A DNA stretch of 64,000 nucleotides from Bacillota bacterium (GCA_023406895.1 JAEXTV010000021.1:124001-188000); one strand, 5' to 3'. Shown: positions 44,901-54,189, counted from the first letter of the stretch. A program made the numbers and translations. Notes: generated by a model from the letters alone, not told the origin.

Positions 44901-45692
44901 GTGAAACCGTATTTGTACATCGCAAAAACAAAGGTTTTATCTGCCCTGGCATACCGTTTTGACGTGATTTCTGAAATCCTCATTCAATGTCTGGTGGTGA
45001 TTGCCACATCATTTTTCTGGATGGCGGCATATGGTGAGCGTCAATCCGCTATGGGCGTATCGCTGGAACAAATGCTGACTTATTCGATCATGTCAGCGGT
45101 TTTGTCCTGTCTTCTTACGGTAAACGTGGAAGACAGGATCATTCGCAGCGTCAGAAAAGGCAGCGTTGCGCTCGATATGTTAAAGCCGGTTGATATGTTC
45201 GGTATGTATCTGGCTGAAGACGTGGGGGCTATCACAATATCCCTATGTCAAAAAGCATTGCCGCTGCTTATCATCGCCAGCGTGCTCATAAAAGTGCCGG
45301 CTCCATCATCGGCCCTTTATTTTCTTTTCTTCTTGTTCAGCGTGATCATCAGCTTTCTTATTTGCTGGCTGATCTCAGCCTGCTATGCGATGCTGTCATT
45401 CTTTGTCATAAGTATGGGACCGCTGCATCAGACAAAAAATGTTTTGATTCGTATACTCTCGGGCAGCATCATTCCTTTATGGTTTTTCCCCGAAGGACTT
45501 CAAGCAGTCTTAAAGTATCTGCCTTTCGTGTACATCTACCAATTGCCGCTCAGCATCTATATCGGCAAGCTGGAGCTTTCTGATATTTTAATGCAGATGG
45601 GGCTGCAGATCATTTGGCTGCTGATATTGTATGTAATTTATAAAATGATAAAAAGAAAAGTGTTGTCCAATGTCCTGATACAAGGAGGCTGA
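44901..45692 (+). CDS. ABC-2 family exporter permease, first subunit
   Basis: A 263-residue membrane protein with six hydrophobic segments, typical of the ABC-2 permeases that occur in pairs with a DUF990-type partner. The N-terminus KPYLYIAKTKVLSALAYRFD is characteristic. Starts with GTG after AGGAAAG at slightly long spacing. The next gene begins 6 bases after its stop. The exported substrate is not evident. Confidence 0.82.
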   Translation: MKPYLYIAKTKVLSALAYRFDVISEILIQCLVVIATSFFWMAAYGERQSAMGVSLEQMLTYSIMSAVLSCLLTVNVEDRIIRSVRKGSVALDMLKPVDMFGMYLAEDVGAITISLCQKALPLLIIASVLIKVPAPSSALYFLFFLFSVIISFLICWLISACYAMLSFFVISMGPLHQTKNVLIRILSGSIIPLWFFPEGLQAVLKYLPFVYIYQLPLSIYIGKLELSDILMQMGLQIIWLLILYVIYKMIKRKVLSNVLIQGG

Positions 45693-45698
45693 TGCAAG

Positions 45699-46514
45699 TT
45701 GATATCCGCTTTAAAACATCATTTTTCTGTTGCCATCCATTTGATTAAAATGTCGATTCAAACAGAGATGGAGTATCCGGTTAATCTGATTGGGTGGCTG
45801 TTTGCCAACCCCCTTCAATTTATATTGGGCATCGCAACGATTCAGTTTGTTATTTCGGAATTCGGCACGCTCAATGGCTGGACGTTCGGAGAGATCGCGT
45901 TTTTATACGGTATGGCCGTATTGAGCCACGGACTATCCGTGATCCTATTTGTGCAGACATGGTATATGGGGTATACGCTGCTCGAAGGCGAATTCGATCT
46001 GTTTATGCTGCGTCCGATGAACGTGCTGTTTCAGTTTTTCTTTATGTCATTCAATATGATTGGGATTACCGATCTGATCCCGGGCTGCATCATTTTCATA
46101 TACGGATGCACACAGGTTCACTTTGTCTGGTCGCTTATGAATATTGTGATACTGTTATTGGTGCTTTTTGGTGCCACACTGATTCGCGGCGCGCTGTTTC
46201 TGGTGACGGGGTCGCTTGCTTTTTGGACCAAAAGCCGTAACAGCTTCATTTTTCTGAATCTGACGGTGTTCGACCAGACGACGAAATACCCGTTATCCAT
46301 CTATCCAAGAGTGGTGCAGATGATATTCACGTTTTTGATACCGCTCGGGTTCATCAGTTTTTATCCGGCCAGCGATTTTCTTGATAAAAGCAGCAATTTT
46401 GGATTCTCTAGCGGCATTGCCTGGGCCACGCCATTGGTGGGGCTATTCGTGTTCTGGCTGACAACGAGGGTGTTTCACAGAGGATTGAAGAGATACGAGA
46501 GCGCCGGATCATAA
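45699..46514 (+). CDS. ABC-2 family exporter permease, second subunit
   Basis: A 271-residue membrane protein with six predicted membrane segments (for example about residues 30-50, 60-85, 115-140, 145-170). YGMAVLSHGLSVILF and FDLFMLRPMNVLFQFFF are features of DUF990-type permeases. TTG start, 10 bases after AAGGAGG. Partner of the preceding permease. Confidence 0.82.
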   Translation: MISALKHHFSVAIHLIKMSIQTEMEYPVNLIGWLFANPLQFILGIATIQFVISEFGTLNGWTFGEIAFLYGMAVLSHGLSVILFVQTWYMGYTLLEGEFDLFMLRPMNVLFQFFFMSFNMIGITDLIPGCIIFIYGCTQVHFVWSLMNIVILLLVLFGATLIRGALFLVTGSLAFWTKSRNSFIFLNLTVFDQTTKYPLSIYPRVVQMIFTFLIPLGFISFYPASDFLDKSSNFGFSSGIAWATPLVGLFVFWLTTRVFHRGLKRYESAGS

Positions 46515-46557
46515 CAGTTGCTGCTTGATAACAGGATAGAAAAAGGGGGATACTGCC

Positions 46558-47532
46558 TTGGCATTGATAGAAGTCAATCATCTGGTAAAAAACTTTAAAA
46601 TCGCGGAAAAAGAAAAAGGGTTAAAAGGCGCGCTTAAAAATATTGTGCACCGCAAAACTAAAATCGTCAGCGCGGTAAATGACATTAGCTTTTCAATTGA
46701 TAAAGGGGAAATTGTCGCCTATATCGGCCCGAACGGTGCAGGGAAGAGCACCACCGTTAAAATGCTCTCGGGCATACTGACGCCGACCTCGGGTGAGATA
46801 GTCATTGACGGACTATCGCCGCAGAAGAACAGAAAGCAGGTAGTGAAAAATCTTGGTGTCGTGTTCGGACAGCGCAGCCAGTTGAACTGGGATCTGCGCC
46901 TCGGCGAAACTTTTGAGCTGCTTAAAAGAATCTATCAGATTGACGATGCGGCATACGAAGCCAATTTGTCGATGATGAATGACATTCTCGAAATCAACAA
47001 GATCATCAATACGCCCGTGCGCCAACTCTCGCTCGGGCAACGAATGAGAGGCGATCTGGCGGCAGCTATGCTGCATTCTCCGCCGATACTGTTTTTAGAC
47101 GAGCCGACTATCGGGCTTGATGTTGAGGGAAAATATGCGATCCGCAAGTTTATTAAAGATATTAACGCCACAAAGCAAACGACAATTATACTGACGACGC
47201 ATGACCTTGGCGATATTGAGGAACTGTGCTCACGTTTAATTATTATCAACCAAGGTGTCATCATTGAAGATGGCTCATTGAAAGAGTTGATCGATCGTAT
47301 AGCTCCATATCGTCAGCTTATCGTCGAGTTTTACGAAGAACAATGCGGCATCTCGCATCCGCAGGCGCAGATTGTGGAAAAAGAAGGGCCGAGAGTCGTC
47401 TTTCGATTTGATAAAGCGAACATCACTGCGTCTAAATTGATAGAAGACATTTCCAATCAGGCGAAAGTTAAGGACATTCATCTTGACGAAGCGAAGATAG
47501 ATGATATTATCCGCGCGGCCTATAAGGGATAA
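46558..47532 (+). CDS. ABC exporter ATP-binding protein
   Basis: A 324-residue ATPase: Walker A IGPNGAGKSTTVKMLSG, signature RQLSLGQRMRGDLAAAML, Walker B PILFLDEPTIGLD, and H-loop ILTTHDLGD. About 80 residues follow the nucleotide-binding domain. The insert FKIAEKEKGLKGALKNIVHRK before the beta strand is typical of ATPases paired with DUF990 permeases. TTG start after GGGGGA. Third gene of the exporter operon. Confidence 0.9.
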   Translation: MALIEVNHLVKNFKIAEKEKGLKGALKNIVHRKTKIVSAVNDISFSIDKGEIVAYIGPNGAGKSTTVKMLSGILTPTSGEIVIDGLSPQKNRKQVVKNLGVVFGQRSQLNWDLRLGETFELLKRIYQIDDAAYEANLSMMNDILEINKIINTPVRQLSLGQRMRGDLAAAMLHSPPILFLDEPTIGLDVEGKYAIRKFIKDINATKQTTIILTTHDLGDIEELCSRLIIINQGVIIEDGSLKELIDRIAPYRQLIVEFYEEQCGISHPQAQIVEKEGPRVVFRFDKANITASKLIEDISNQAKVKDIHLDEAKIDDIIRAAYKG

Positions 47533-47600
47533 CAGAGACAGCGTTCGACCGGTGTCTTTATTGTTGGTTAGAAATTGTGGCTGAAGGTATTAATATGGCT

Positions 47601-47680
47601 ATCGCAACACGACAACCCTATCACGGGCGGAGAAGGGTTGCGATGAGTGATACGCGCCCATGACGAGGGTGCGTTGCGAT
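47601..47680 (+). repeat. GTTGCGAT repeat in the leader of the following gene
   Basis: ATCGCAAC is followed by two copies of its complement GTTGCGAT, 36 bases apart, so the first can pair with either one. It lies within 25-100 bases of the next start codon and could form alternative hairpins. Confidence 0.5.
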
Positions 47681-47703
47681 AAAAGCTTAATGGAGGTAAC
47701 GGA

Positions 47704-48252
47704 ATGTATGCATACTGGAGAGGTTTTCGGGCCATGTCTCTCGGCAGGGAACTTTCGAAAAAGCAGTACAAGGCCGCTCATGAAATAGGAGTGGTGAAAA
47801 GCTATAAAGCCACAATGCGAACCATTCTTCTCTCCGTATTGATATTTCTGATCTCCATGATTGTGCTGATTACATGGGCCTTTTCCAGTGCGGAATTTTC
47901 CGGTTTAGACAAAAGATACGGAAAGGTTATGGAAGACGGCAACGTCAGGTATATTCAAAATACCGAACGGTATATAACACTTGAAGAACTCGGAATAGAT
48001 CCCGCCGAGGTCAACCAGGGTGATGAAATACTGATGTTTTTTGACCGTGACGATCGCGTTAAAAATGCTGTCCCTTACGATGCGGCCAAACAGGATACGG
48101 GCACAAGACTCACGGTATTATTTGCTGTGATAAGTTTTTTTGTGATCGTATTCATTGTTGAGGGGCCGGTTTTAAGGGGCACAGCCGGCAGGATGTTCAG
48201 TAATTGGGTGGGTTGCGATGATGACGTAAAAGCCAGCCTTGGCCACTTATAA
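47704..48252 (+). CDS. membrane protein of unknown function
   Basis: A 182-residue protein with two hydrophobic segments: TILLSVLIFLISMIVLITWAF (about residues 38-58) and LTVLFAVISFFVIVFIVE (about 132-150). Between them is an extracytoplasmic or cytoplasmic loop of about 75 residues (RYGKVMEDGNVRYIQN, LEELGIDPAEVNQGDEIL). I do not recognise the family. GGAGG precedes the ATG at suitable spacing. Nothing nearby suggests a function. Confidence 0.7.
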   Translation: MYAYWRGFRAMSLGRELSKKQYKAAHEIGVVKSYKATMRTILLSVLIFLISMIVLITWAFSSAEFSGLDKRYGKVMEDGNVRYIQNTERYITLEELGIDPAEVNQGDEILMFFDRDDRVKNAVPYDAAKQDTGTRLTVLFAVISFFVIVFIVEGPVLRGTAGRMFSNWVGCDDDVKASLGHL

Positions 48253-48493
48253 AGAATCCTGTCAAGGTGCATTCGAAAGCCGGTAAAACTGCCAGATGGT
48301 AAGATAACCGATTTCAGCAATATCGTATTATCTGCCATCAGTGAGATGAAACAGGCATAAAGCACACGCGAAACCTGTCAACAGGGCTGAGGATACAAAG
48401 ACAAAATTGTGATGAAAAAGATGCTGTTCTCGAATAATAATCATTTTTTATGCTCAAACTGAAAAAAGACTTGTCTTTAAAGAGAGGGCATAG

Positions 48494-49207
48494 ATGATGA
48501 AAAAAATATTCTGCATATCGTTGATACTTATTATAGCGATTATGTTGCTTCCGGGCTGCGCAAATAACGAATCTCAAAGCGCGACAACCACTGTAAAAGG
48601 AGAGGGGTCACAGCAGCCTCAGGCCAGCAGCTCCACCAGCGCACAGGCTTCGGAAAGCTCAGGCTCTCAGGCCTCGAAAATAAAGCCCGAACAGCTGATA
48701 TCAAAGGAAGACGCGAACAAATTGATCGGCGAAGCCGTAAAAGCGGGTGTGGATGATGAATATCCGCAGCTTGGATTGAGTTCCTGTTATTATGCGCCTG
48801 AGAATCAGGACTCGAAGAATTATCTCCAGATAAGCATTCTGCAAAAGAAGGAGCAGCAAGGCGGCCAATCCGGCGGGTCCGAGAGTTCGAGTCAGCCGAG
48901 CGCATCGAGCAGCCAAAGTCAATCCTCCGGCCAGCAAAGTGAATCCGGCGGGTCCGGCGGCGGTGAAGAGATGTCGCCCAAGAATCTGTACGAAGGATTC
49001 AAGAAGATATTTATGGATGCGAACGCCGCTGTTACCGGGCATATCGGCGATGATATCTTTATATCCGGCAAAAGCATCAGCATACTGTCGGGGGAATATT
49101 GCATTATCATTTCTGCCGGCAATGCTGATCCAGCCCTTGCAGAGACAATACTCAAAGATGCGGCCGAAATGGCCGTGGCAAATTTAAAACGCATACAAGG
49201 GAAATAG
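48494..49207 (+). CDS. lipoprotein with Ser/Gln-rich linkers
   Basis: A 237-residue protein with a lipoprotein signal (KKIFCISLILIIAIMLLPGCA, lipobox LLPGC at about residue 20). Two low-complexity Ser/Gln/Gly stretches lie near residues 30-58 and 120-155. Between and after them are folded segments (IKPEQLISKEDANKLIGEAV; PKNLYEGFKKIFMDANAAVT; ISILSGEYCIIISAGN). An outer-face membrane protein of unknown role. AGAGAGGG precedes two adjacent ATGs. The 241-base gap before it shows no other gene. Confidence 0.8.
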   Translation: MMKKIFCISLILIIAIMLLPGCANNESQSATTTVKGEGSQQPQASSSTSAQASESSGSQASKIKPEQLISKEDANKLIGEAVKAGVDDEYPQLGLSSCYYAPENQDSKNYLQISILQKKEQQGGQSGGSESSSQPSASSSQSQSSGQQSESGGSGGGEEMSPKNLYEGFKKIFMDANAAVTGHIGDDIFISGKSISILSGEYCIIISAGNADPALAETILKDAAEMAVANLKRIQGK

Positions 49208-49349
49208 AAGTACCGTCATGATTTTATCAGAAAAGCCCTGAATTGCGGTTATGCTGACTTGCCGTATAAACTGCTGGCAGAAGGCAATCGCCAAGGGATG
49301 AACCGAAAGATGGGTACGATATGCAGAACAGAATGACCGATCCCAAGCA

Positions 49350-49425
49350 ATTTTTTCTACTCCAATCATCTGTCGGTGACAATCTCCAATTCACTCCTTT
49401 GGAGCCGTCGTCAGAGAGAGCTGTG
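49350..49425 (-). repeat. dispersed intergenic repeat, copy 2 (inverted, diverged)
   Basis: Read on the minus strand it aligns end to end with the copy near 56690: CTGACGAC, then ATTGTCACCGACAGATGATTGG against GCTGTCACCGATAGGTGAATGG, then AGTAGAAA. It lies in the otherwise gene-free gap of about 425 bases before the thioredoxin-reductase-like gene. Confidence 0.6.
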
Positions 49426-49632
49426 ATAATAAGATTGTGATACGCATGAAAGCCGCTGAACTGCGGCTTTTTTTGCTGCGGCAAATTGTTTATTTGAATC
49501 AATGTTGCGTCTGCCATGCAGGAAATATATACTTATGTTCAAAGGCTGTCTCTATAATTAAAAACCATATCTATTGGCGGATATGGCAGATTCAGCTGAC
49601 GATTGAATGAAAGAGAGGATGAGACAACAAGG

Positions 49633-50493
49633 ATGCATGATGTGATCATTATCGGAACAGGACCCGCGGGGATTTCGGCAGGCATATACACGGCGCGCGC
49701 AAAACTGCGCACAATGATTATCGGCTCCGGCAGCGGTGCTCTTGCAAAAGCCGAAAAGATAGAAAATTACTATGGGTTTTCGAGCCCGATAACCGGAGAA
49801 AAACTGCTCAGCGAAGGAATTGCTCAGGCAGAAAATGTGGGCGCCGAAATCTTAAACGATCAGGTTGTGAGCATCGGCTTTGATGGAGAGTATACGATCA
49901 AAACAAAAAGCGCGGAATACAGAGGTAAAACAGTCATTCTCGCGACGGGATCAAACCGGACGGCACCGAAAATCGACGGTTTCACGCGCTTCGAAGGGCA
50001 GGGCATCAGCTACTGCGCGGTCTGCGACGCGTTCTTCTACAGAGGCAAGGATGTGGCCGTGCTGGGCTGCTGCGAATACGCTTTGCACGAAGCAAGAGAA
50101 TTGCTGCCTGTTGTGAAATCCGTCACAATGCTTACAAACGGCGTGGCGCCGATACCCGACATACCGCGTGACATACCCGTTATCACAGCGGAAATTGCAG
50201 CGTTAGAGGGCAAGGAAACGCTGGAGAAAGTAAAATTTGCAGATGGCAAAGAACTGTCTGTGGCTGGTGTTTTTGTGGCCATCGGTGTGGCGGGCAGCAG
50301 CGATCTTGCGAAAAAGCTCGGTGCGGAAACAGAAGGCATGAAGATTGTCGTTGACGAAAACATGGCCACTAATTTGCCGGGGCTGTATGCCGCTGGCGAT
50401 TGTACGGGCGGTATGATGCAGATCGCAAAGGCCGTTTATGAGGGCGCAAAAGCGGGGACTCAGGCCGTTAAATTCATAAGGAACAATAAGTGA
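49633..50493 (+). CDS. thioredoxin reductase-like flavoprotein lacking the NADPH motif
   Basis: A 286-residue protein: FAD motif VIIIGTGPAGISAGIYTARA, redox-active CAVC in SYCAVCDAFFYRG, and FAD end motif LPGLYAAGDCTGGMMQ. The second nucleotide-binding site, normally GGGxSAxEE followed by HRRxxxR, reads GCCEYALHEA and has no HRR motif (TMLTNGVAPIPDI). Such enzymes exist in clostridia as ferredoxin-dependent flavin thioredoxin reductases, which fits but is not proven. The chosen ATG follows a GAGAGGA region; an upstream TTG would add ten polar residues. Coupled to hsp33. Confidence 0.83.
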   Translation: MHDVIIIGTGPAGISAGIYTARAKLRTMIIGSGSGALAKAEKIENYYGFSSPITGEKLLSEGIAQAENVGAEILNDQVVSIGFDGEYTIKTKSAEYRGKTVILATGSNRTAPKIDGFTRFEGQGISYCAVCDAFFYRGKDVAVLGCCEYALHEARELLPVVKSVTMLTNGVAPIPDIPRDIPVITAEIAALEGKETLEKVKFADGKELSVAGVFVAIGVAGSSDLAKKLGAETEGMKIVVDENMATNLPGLYAAGDCTGGMMQIAKAVYEGAKAGTQAVKFIRNNK

Positions 50494-51365
50494 AGCCGCA
50501 GGGGGAAGACTGCTTGGATACTGTTCTGTATAAGCTGCTGACGCGGGATAAACAGGCAAGACTATTTTTTATCGACAACACAAGGCTTATTGATGAAGCT
50601 TGCTCGTCGCTTCAAGGAGCTGTTTTTGATGTTTTCAGCACAGTGCTGACATTTACGTGCATACTTCACGGGATCATCACCAATGCGAAGAGAGTATCCG
50701 TAAGACTGGAGACGTCCGAGCCTTCGGCCTTTATGGTTATTGGCGCTGACGCCAACGGCGACGTACAGGGATATGTATCCGATGAACTGGCCGGGCGGCC
50801 ATACAGCAGCTTAAAAGAGATGGCCGGGAACAACGGCTGCATTAAGATTGTTTACGACAATGGGGCTGGCGCGGTGTTTACCGGCATCGTCGAGATTAAA
50901 GAAGATGACATCGCACAAAACCTGTCCCGATATTTTCTGCAAAGCGAACAGACGGAATCGGTTTTCCGGTATTTTTGTAAAAGAGATGCCTCCGGCGTCT
51001 GCATGAGCCGCGGTGTTTTTGTACAGGCATTGCCGTTTGCAAACAGCACGCTGATACCGCAATGGACTGCCAGACTGGAAAAAGAAAAGGCTGTGATTGC
51101 CGATTGTCAAAGGCCGGCCGACACAGTGCCGGAGGTTGTCTTTACTGACGCGGCTGCTGCGGAACAATGGGCCATCCGTTTAAGGTGCTCCTGCGACAGG
51201 CAGACGGTGCTTTTCATGCTGATGGGTCTTGGAGTCAGAGAATTGGAATGGACAATCGATGACAATCAGGATATTGAGATCAGATGCGGAAAATGCGGAC
51301 AACGATACGGCTTTGGCCCAGACGAGATACAAAGCCTGATTAACATGATTGGAAAACAAAGTTAA
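50490..51365 (+). CDS. hslO: redox-regulated chaperone Hsp33
   Basis: A 291-residue protein with the Hsp33 N-terminal domain (LITRDKQARLFFIDNTRL-type start, GDVQGYVSDELAG, VFTGIVEI) and the C-terminal zinc Cys pairs CSC (about residue 231) and CGKC (about 265). Oxidation of these Cys activates holdase function. The GTG start overlaps the stop of the flavoprotein gene by 4 bases, so the two are translationally coupled, which fits a thiol-redox partnership. Confidence 0.85.
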   Translation: MKPQGEDCLDTVLYKLLTRDKQARLFFIDNTRLIDEACSSLQGAVFDVFSTVLTFTCILHGIITNAKRVSVRLETSEPSAFMVIGADANGDVQGYVSDELAGRPYSSLKEMAGNNGCIKIVYDNGAGAVFTGIVEIKEDDIAQNLSRYFLQSEQTESVFRYFCKRDASGVCMSRGVFVQALPFANSTLIPQWTARLEKEKAVIADCQRPADTVPEVVFTDAAAAEQWAIRLRCSCDRQTVLFMLMGLGVRELEWTIDDNQDIEIRCGKCGQRYGFGPDEIQSLINMIGKQS

Positions 51366-51738
51366 TACACGATATAAACGCTGTTGTCGTCATCGCACCG
51401 ATGCCATGCTTTTCAACCTGCTTTGGGCTGAGAAGATAAGCGGACAGTTTAAAGCATGCATCTCGTATTTTACCGTATCCGTTTTGTATTCGATACCGCG
51501 AGAATCATGCCGATGGGAAATTGCCGGACAAATCTTCTTACCGAATCTGCGCGGCAGTCAGGTATTCTGGCCGTTGTGCTGATGTTGATTCGCACGGCTT
51601 GGGCCACGATTATATTGGTTAATAATAAGACTGAAAGAAAAACATTTTATGTTGAGCTATCCGGCTGATACCGTTATATCCGGGTGCGATTGCGGTATGG
51701 GTCGGATAGCTCGCTGCGAATAAGGGCGGAGACTCAAT
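51366..51738. other. intergenic stretch with a structured leader
   Basis: No gene is supported. Within 90 bases of the next start codon an outer stem GAGCTATCCG/CGGATAGCTC (51654-51663 with 51703-51712) encloses an inner stem ATACCG/CGGTAT. This could be a folded 5' leader RNA; no known class was recognised. Confidence 0.4.
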
Positions 51739-52227
51739 ATGATCATCGGTGTGCTTTCCGATACGCATATCCCCACAAAAGCGAAAGCGCTTCCGTCGGC
51801 TTTGCTGAGCGCATTCGAAGGGGTTGATCACATTATACATGCGGGTGATATTTTAAACCTTGATGTGATCAGGCAATTGGAAGGCCTGGCTCCTGTCTCG
51901 GCTGTTGCGGGCAATGTTGATCCGCCGGAGACAAAAGACCGTTTCGGCGAAAAAGCGATGCTGACTTTTGGGGCTTTGCGAATCGGTGTGGTTCATGGCC
52001 ATGGAAAAGGCGGCAGCACCGTCAGCCGCGCGTTCGCGGCCTTTCAAAATGACACCGTCAACTGCATTGTTTTCGGGCACAGCCACATACCATATCATCA
52101 ATACCATGGCTGTATTTTGATGTTTAATCCCGGCTCGCCCACGGATAAACGCCGCTGCAGCCACTTTTCGTTTGGCATTATTGAGCTGAATGACACGATC
52201 AAAGCTCGGCATATTTATTTTAAGTAA
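51739..52227 (+). CDS. YfcE/MJ0936 family phosphodiesterase
   Basis: A 162-residue calcineurin-like metallophosphoesterase: GVLSDTHIPTK (DxH), IIHAGDI (GD), AVAGNVD (GN, normally GNCD), VVHGHG (GHG-type His) and VFGHSHIPYHQ (GHSH), FNPGSPTDKR. Family members hydrolyse phosphodiesters; the physiological substrate is unknown. Preceded by GGGCGGAG. Confidence 0.9.
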   Translation: MIIGVLSDTHIPTKAKALPSALLSAFEGVDHIIHAGDILNLDVIRQLEGLAPVSAVAGNVDPPETKDRFGEKAMLTFGALRIGVVHGHGKGGSTVSRAFAAFQNDTVNCIVFGHSHIPYHQYHGCILMFNPGSPTDKRRCSHFSFGIIELNDTIKARHIYFK

Positions 52228-52306
52228 ACACAGTTCAAAATCAATACCATATTCATTTGCGTTTCTGAATAGAATTTATAGTCATTATTTCAGCGGAGGC
52301 GAAAGC

Positions 52307-53119
52307 ATGGGCCGCATAAAAACACGCTATTTTCTGTTTCTGACGGTGATCATGGTCACCCTGCTTGCGCTGCTCGCAAATGGGGTATTTGAGCCGCCGC
52401 AAATTTGTATCAATGAGCAGGCATCAGCGGATGAGTATATGTGGTATTATCTACCGCACGAAGCGAACCAGCAGCCCATGCCCATGGAAAAAGCGCCGTA
52501 TATCGATAATTACCATGTTCTTTATATCGGAAATGACGATGAAAACAAAATCTATCTGACATTCGACGACTGCCCTGATAACGAGAATATACCGAAAATT
52601 TTAGATATACTCAAAGAGCATCAGGCTGTGGCAACGTTTTTTATGACAGAAGTGTATATAAGGAAACACCCGGACGTGATTAAAAGGATCGTCAGTGAAG
52701 GCAGTTTGGTCGGCAATCATACATCAAAGCATGTGAGTGTCACGCATCTCACATACGATCATTTTAAAGTAGAGCTGAAGGGCGTTGAAAATGCCTATTA
52801 TGAGATTATTGGCGAGGATATGCGAAAGCTGTTTCGGCCGCCGCAAGGCCTGTTCTCAGAGCAAACGCTTAAATATGCCGATGAGCTCGGTTATACAACT
52901 GTGTTCTGGTCTTTTCGTTATCAGGACTGGGATGTCAATAATCAGCCGTCTAAAGACAGTGCATACCGCATCATTATAAGTGAAACGCATCCGGGAGAAA
53001 TCGTATTGCTGCATTGCCAGTCGAAAACGAATGTGAGCATTCTGGACAGCGTTTTGAGTGCATGGGAGGAGCAGGGGTATTCTTTTGGTCTTGTCAGCGA
53101 TATTCGGCTGGAACAATAG
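52307..53119 (+). CDS. polysaccharide deacetylase family protein (PdaA-like)
   Basis: A 270-residue protein with an N-terminal membrane anchor (YFLFLTVIMVTLLALLANGVF), then a NodB homology domain: LTFDDCPDNENI (normally TFDDG), GNHTSKHVSV (zinc His pair), KLFRPPQGLFSEQT and GEIVLLHCQS. Acts outside the membrane on peptidoglycan or other amino sugars; the pattern resembles PdaA, which makes muramic delta-lactam in spore cortex. The Gly-to-Cys change after the catalytic Asp pair is unusual. GGAGGCG precedes the ATG; an upstream frame is unsupported. Confidence 0.85.
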   Translation: MGRIKTRYFLFLTVIMVTLLALLANGVFEPPQICINEQASADEYMWYYLPHEANQQPMPMEKAPYIDNYHVLYIGNDDENKIYLTFDDCPDNENIPKILDILKEHQAVATFFMTEVYIRKHPDVIKRIVSEGSLVGNHTSKHVSVTHLTYDHFKVELKGVENAYYEIIGEDMRKLFRPPQGLFSEQTLKYADELGYTTVFWSFRYQDWDVNNQPSKDSAYRIIISETHPGEIVLLHCQSKTNVSILDSVLSAWEEQGYSFGLVSDIRLEQ

Positions 53120-53214
53120 TTTTCCTGTGACGGGACGTTACCGGATTGATTTTATTACTGTTTTCAGATAGGATAATGTATATCAGTAAGGTCAATGACA
53201 GAATCGAGGAATAT

Positions 53215-54189
53215 ATGGCAGAACTGAGATACAATCCGTTTAAAAACGATTGGCTTATGGTGGCATCCACGCGTCAGGACAGGCCCCAGATGCCGAAAGA
53301 CTGGTGCCCTTTCTGCCCGGGATCGGGCAGGGTCCCCGAACAGTTTGATGTGCTTAAGTATGATAATGATTTCCCGGCATTATCTATGAATCCACCTGAA
53401 CCTGACGATGTTGCAACAGACTTTTTTAAGGCTGAAAAGTCATACGGGAAATGTGAAGTTATACTCTATTCACCCGAACACACCATGACACTGCCAAAGC
53501 TACCCGTTTCACACGTAAGAAAGCTTATCGATTTATGGTGCGAACGTTTCGATGCGTTGTCAAAATATGATAAAGTAAAATATGTGATGATTTTTGAAAA
53601 CCGCGGCGACGTCGTGGGAGTGACAATGCCGCATCCGCATGGCCAGATTTACGCTTACCCGTTTATTCCAAAGAAAGTTGAACAGAAATTTTTAAGCGCT
53701 CAGAATTACCTTAAACAAAAAGGGCGGTGCCTTTTTTGTGATTGGCTTAAAGCCGAGCAGGATGCTGAGAAACGCGTGATATTTGAAAATGAGCATTTTG
53801 GCGTAATTATTCCTTTTTTTGCCGAATTCGCATACAGCACGCAGATCATATCCAAGTCTCACAAAAAGTTCATCACTGAGTTCAGCGATGAAGAAAAAAC
53901 GGCGCTCGCAAAAGCGGTCAGAAATACGGTGGGCATGTACGACAACCTCTTTGACATGCCGTTCCCCTATATGATGTGTATGTTTAACGCGCCTGTGAAC
54001 ACACCTGATATTGAAGGCTTCCACTTTCATATAGAGTTCTTTCCGCCGATGCGTTCCAAAGAAAAACAGCAGTTTCTCGCGTCCAGTGAGACGGGTGCCG
54101 GGGCCCACTGCAACCCGACGATACCCGAAGAAAAAGCCTTGGAACTGAAGGCTGCGTATCTGAAATACATTTCGGGAGCCGAAATATGA
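53215..54189 (+). CDS. galT: galactose-1-phosphate uridylyltransferase
   Basis: A 324-residue HIT-superfamily enzyme: ELRYNPFKNDWLMVASTR, zinc motif CPFCPG, nucleotide loop FENRGDVVGVTMPHPHGQIYAY with the catalytic HPH, and a second HIT half (CLFCDWL, GFHFHIEFFPP). Exchanges UMP between UDP-glucose and galactose-1-phosphate. GAGGA lies before the chosen ATG; earlier starts are unsupported. First gene of the overlapping galT-galK-galE operon. Confidence 0.93.
   Translation: MAELRYNPFKNDWLMVASTRQDRPQMPKDWCPFCPGSGRVPEQFDVLKYDNDFPALSMNPPEPDDVATDFFKAEKSYGKCEVILYSPEHTMTLPKLPVSHVRKLIDLWCERFDALSKYDKVKYVMIFENRGDVVGVTMPHPHGQIYAYPFIPKKVEQKFLSAQNYLKQKGRCLFCDWLKAEQDAEKRVIFENEHFGVIIPFFAEFAYSTQIISKSHKKFITEFSDEEKTALAKAVRNTVGMYDNLFDMPFPYMMCMFNAPVNTPDIEGFHFHIEFFPPMRSKEKQQFLASSETGAGAHCNPTIPEEKALELKAAYLKYISGAEI

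Noticed and set aside
51349..51668. Two short overlapping open frames after hsp33
   Set aside because: One starts inside hsp33 and neither has a family motif. Their translations look unrelated to any protein I recognise.
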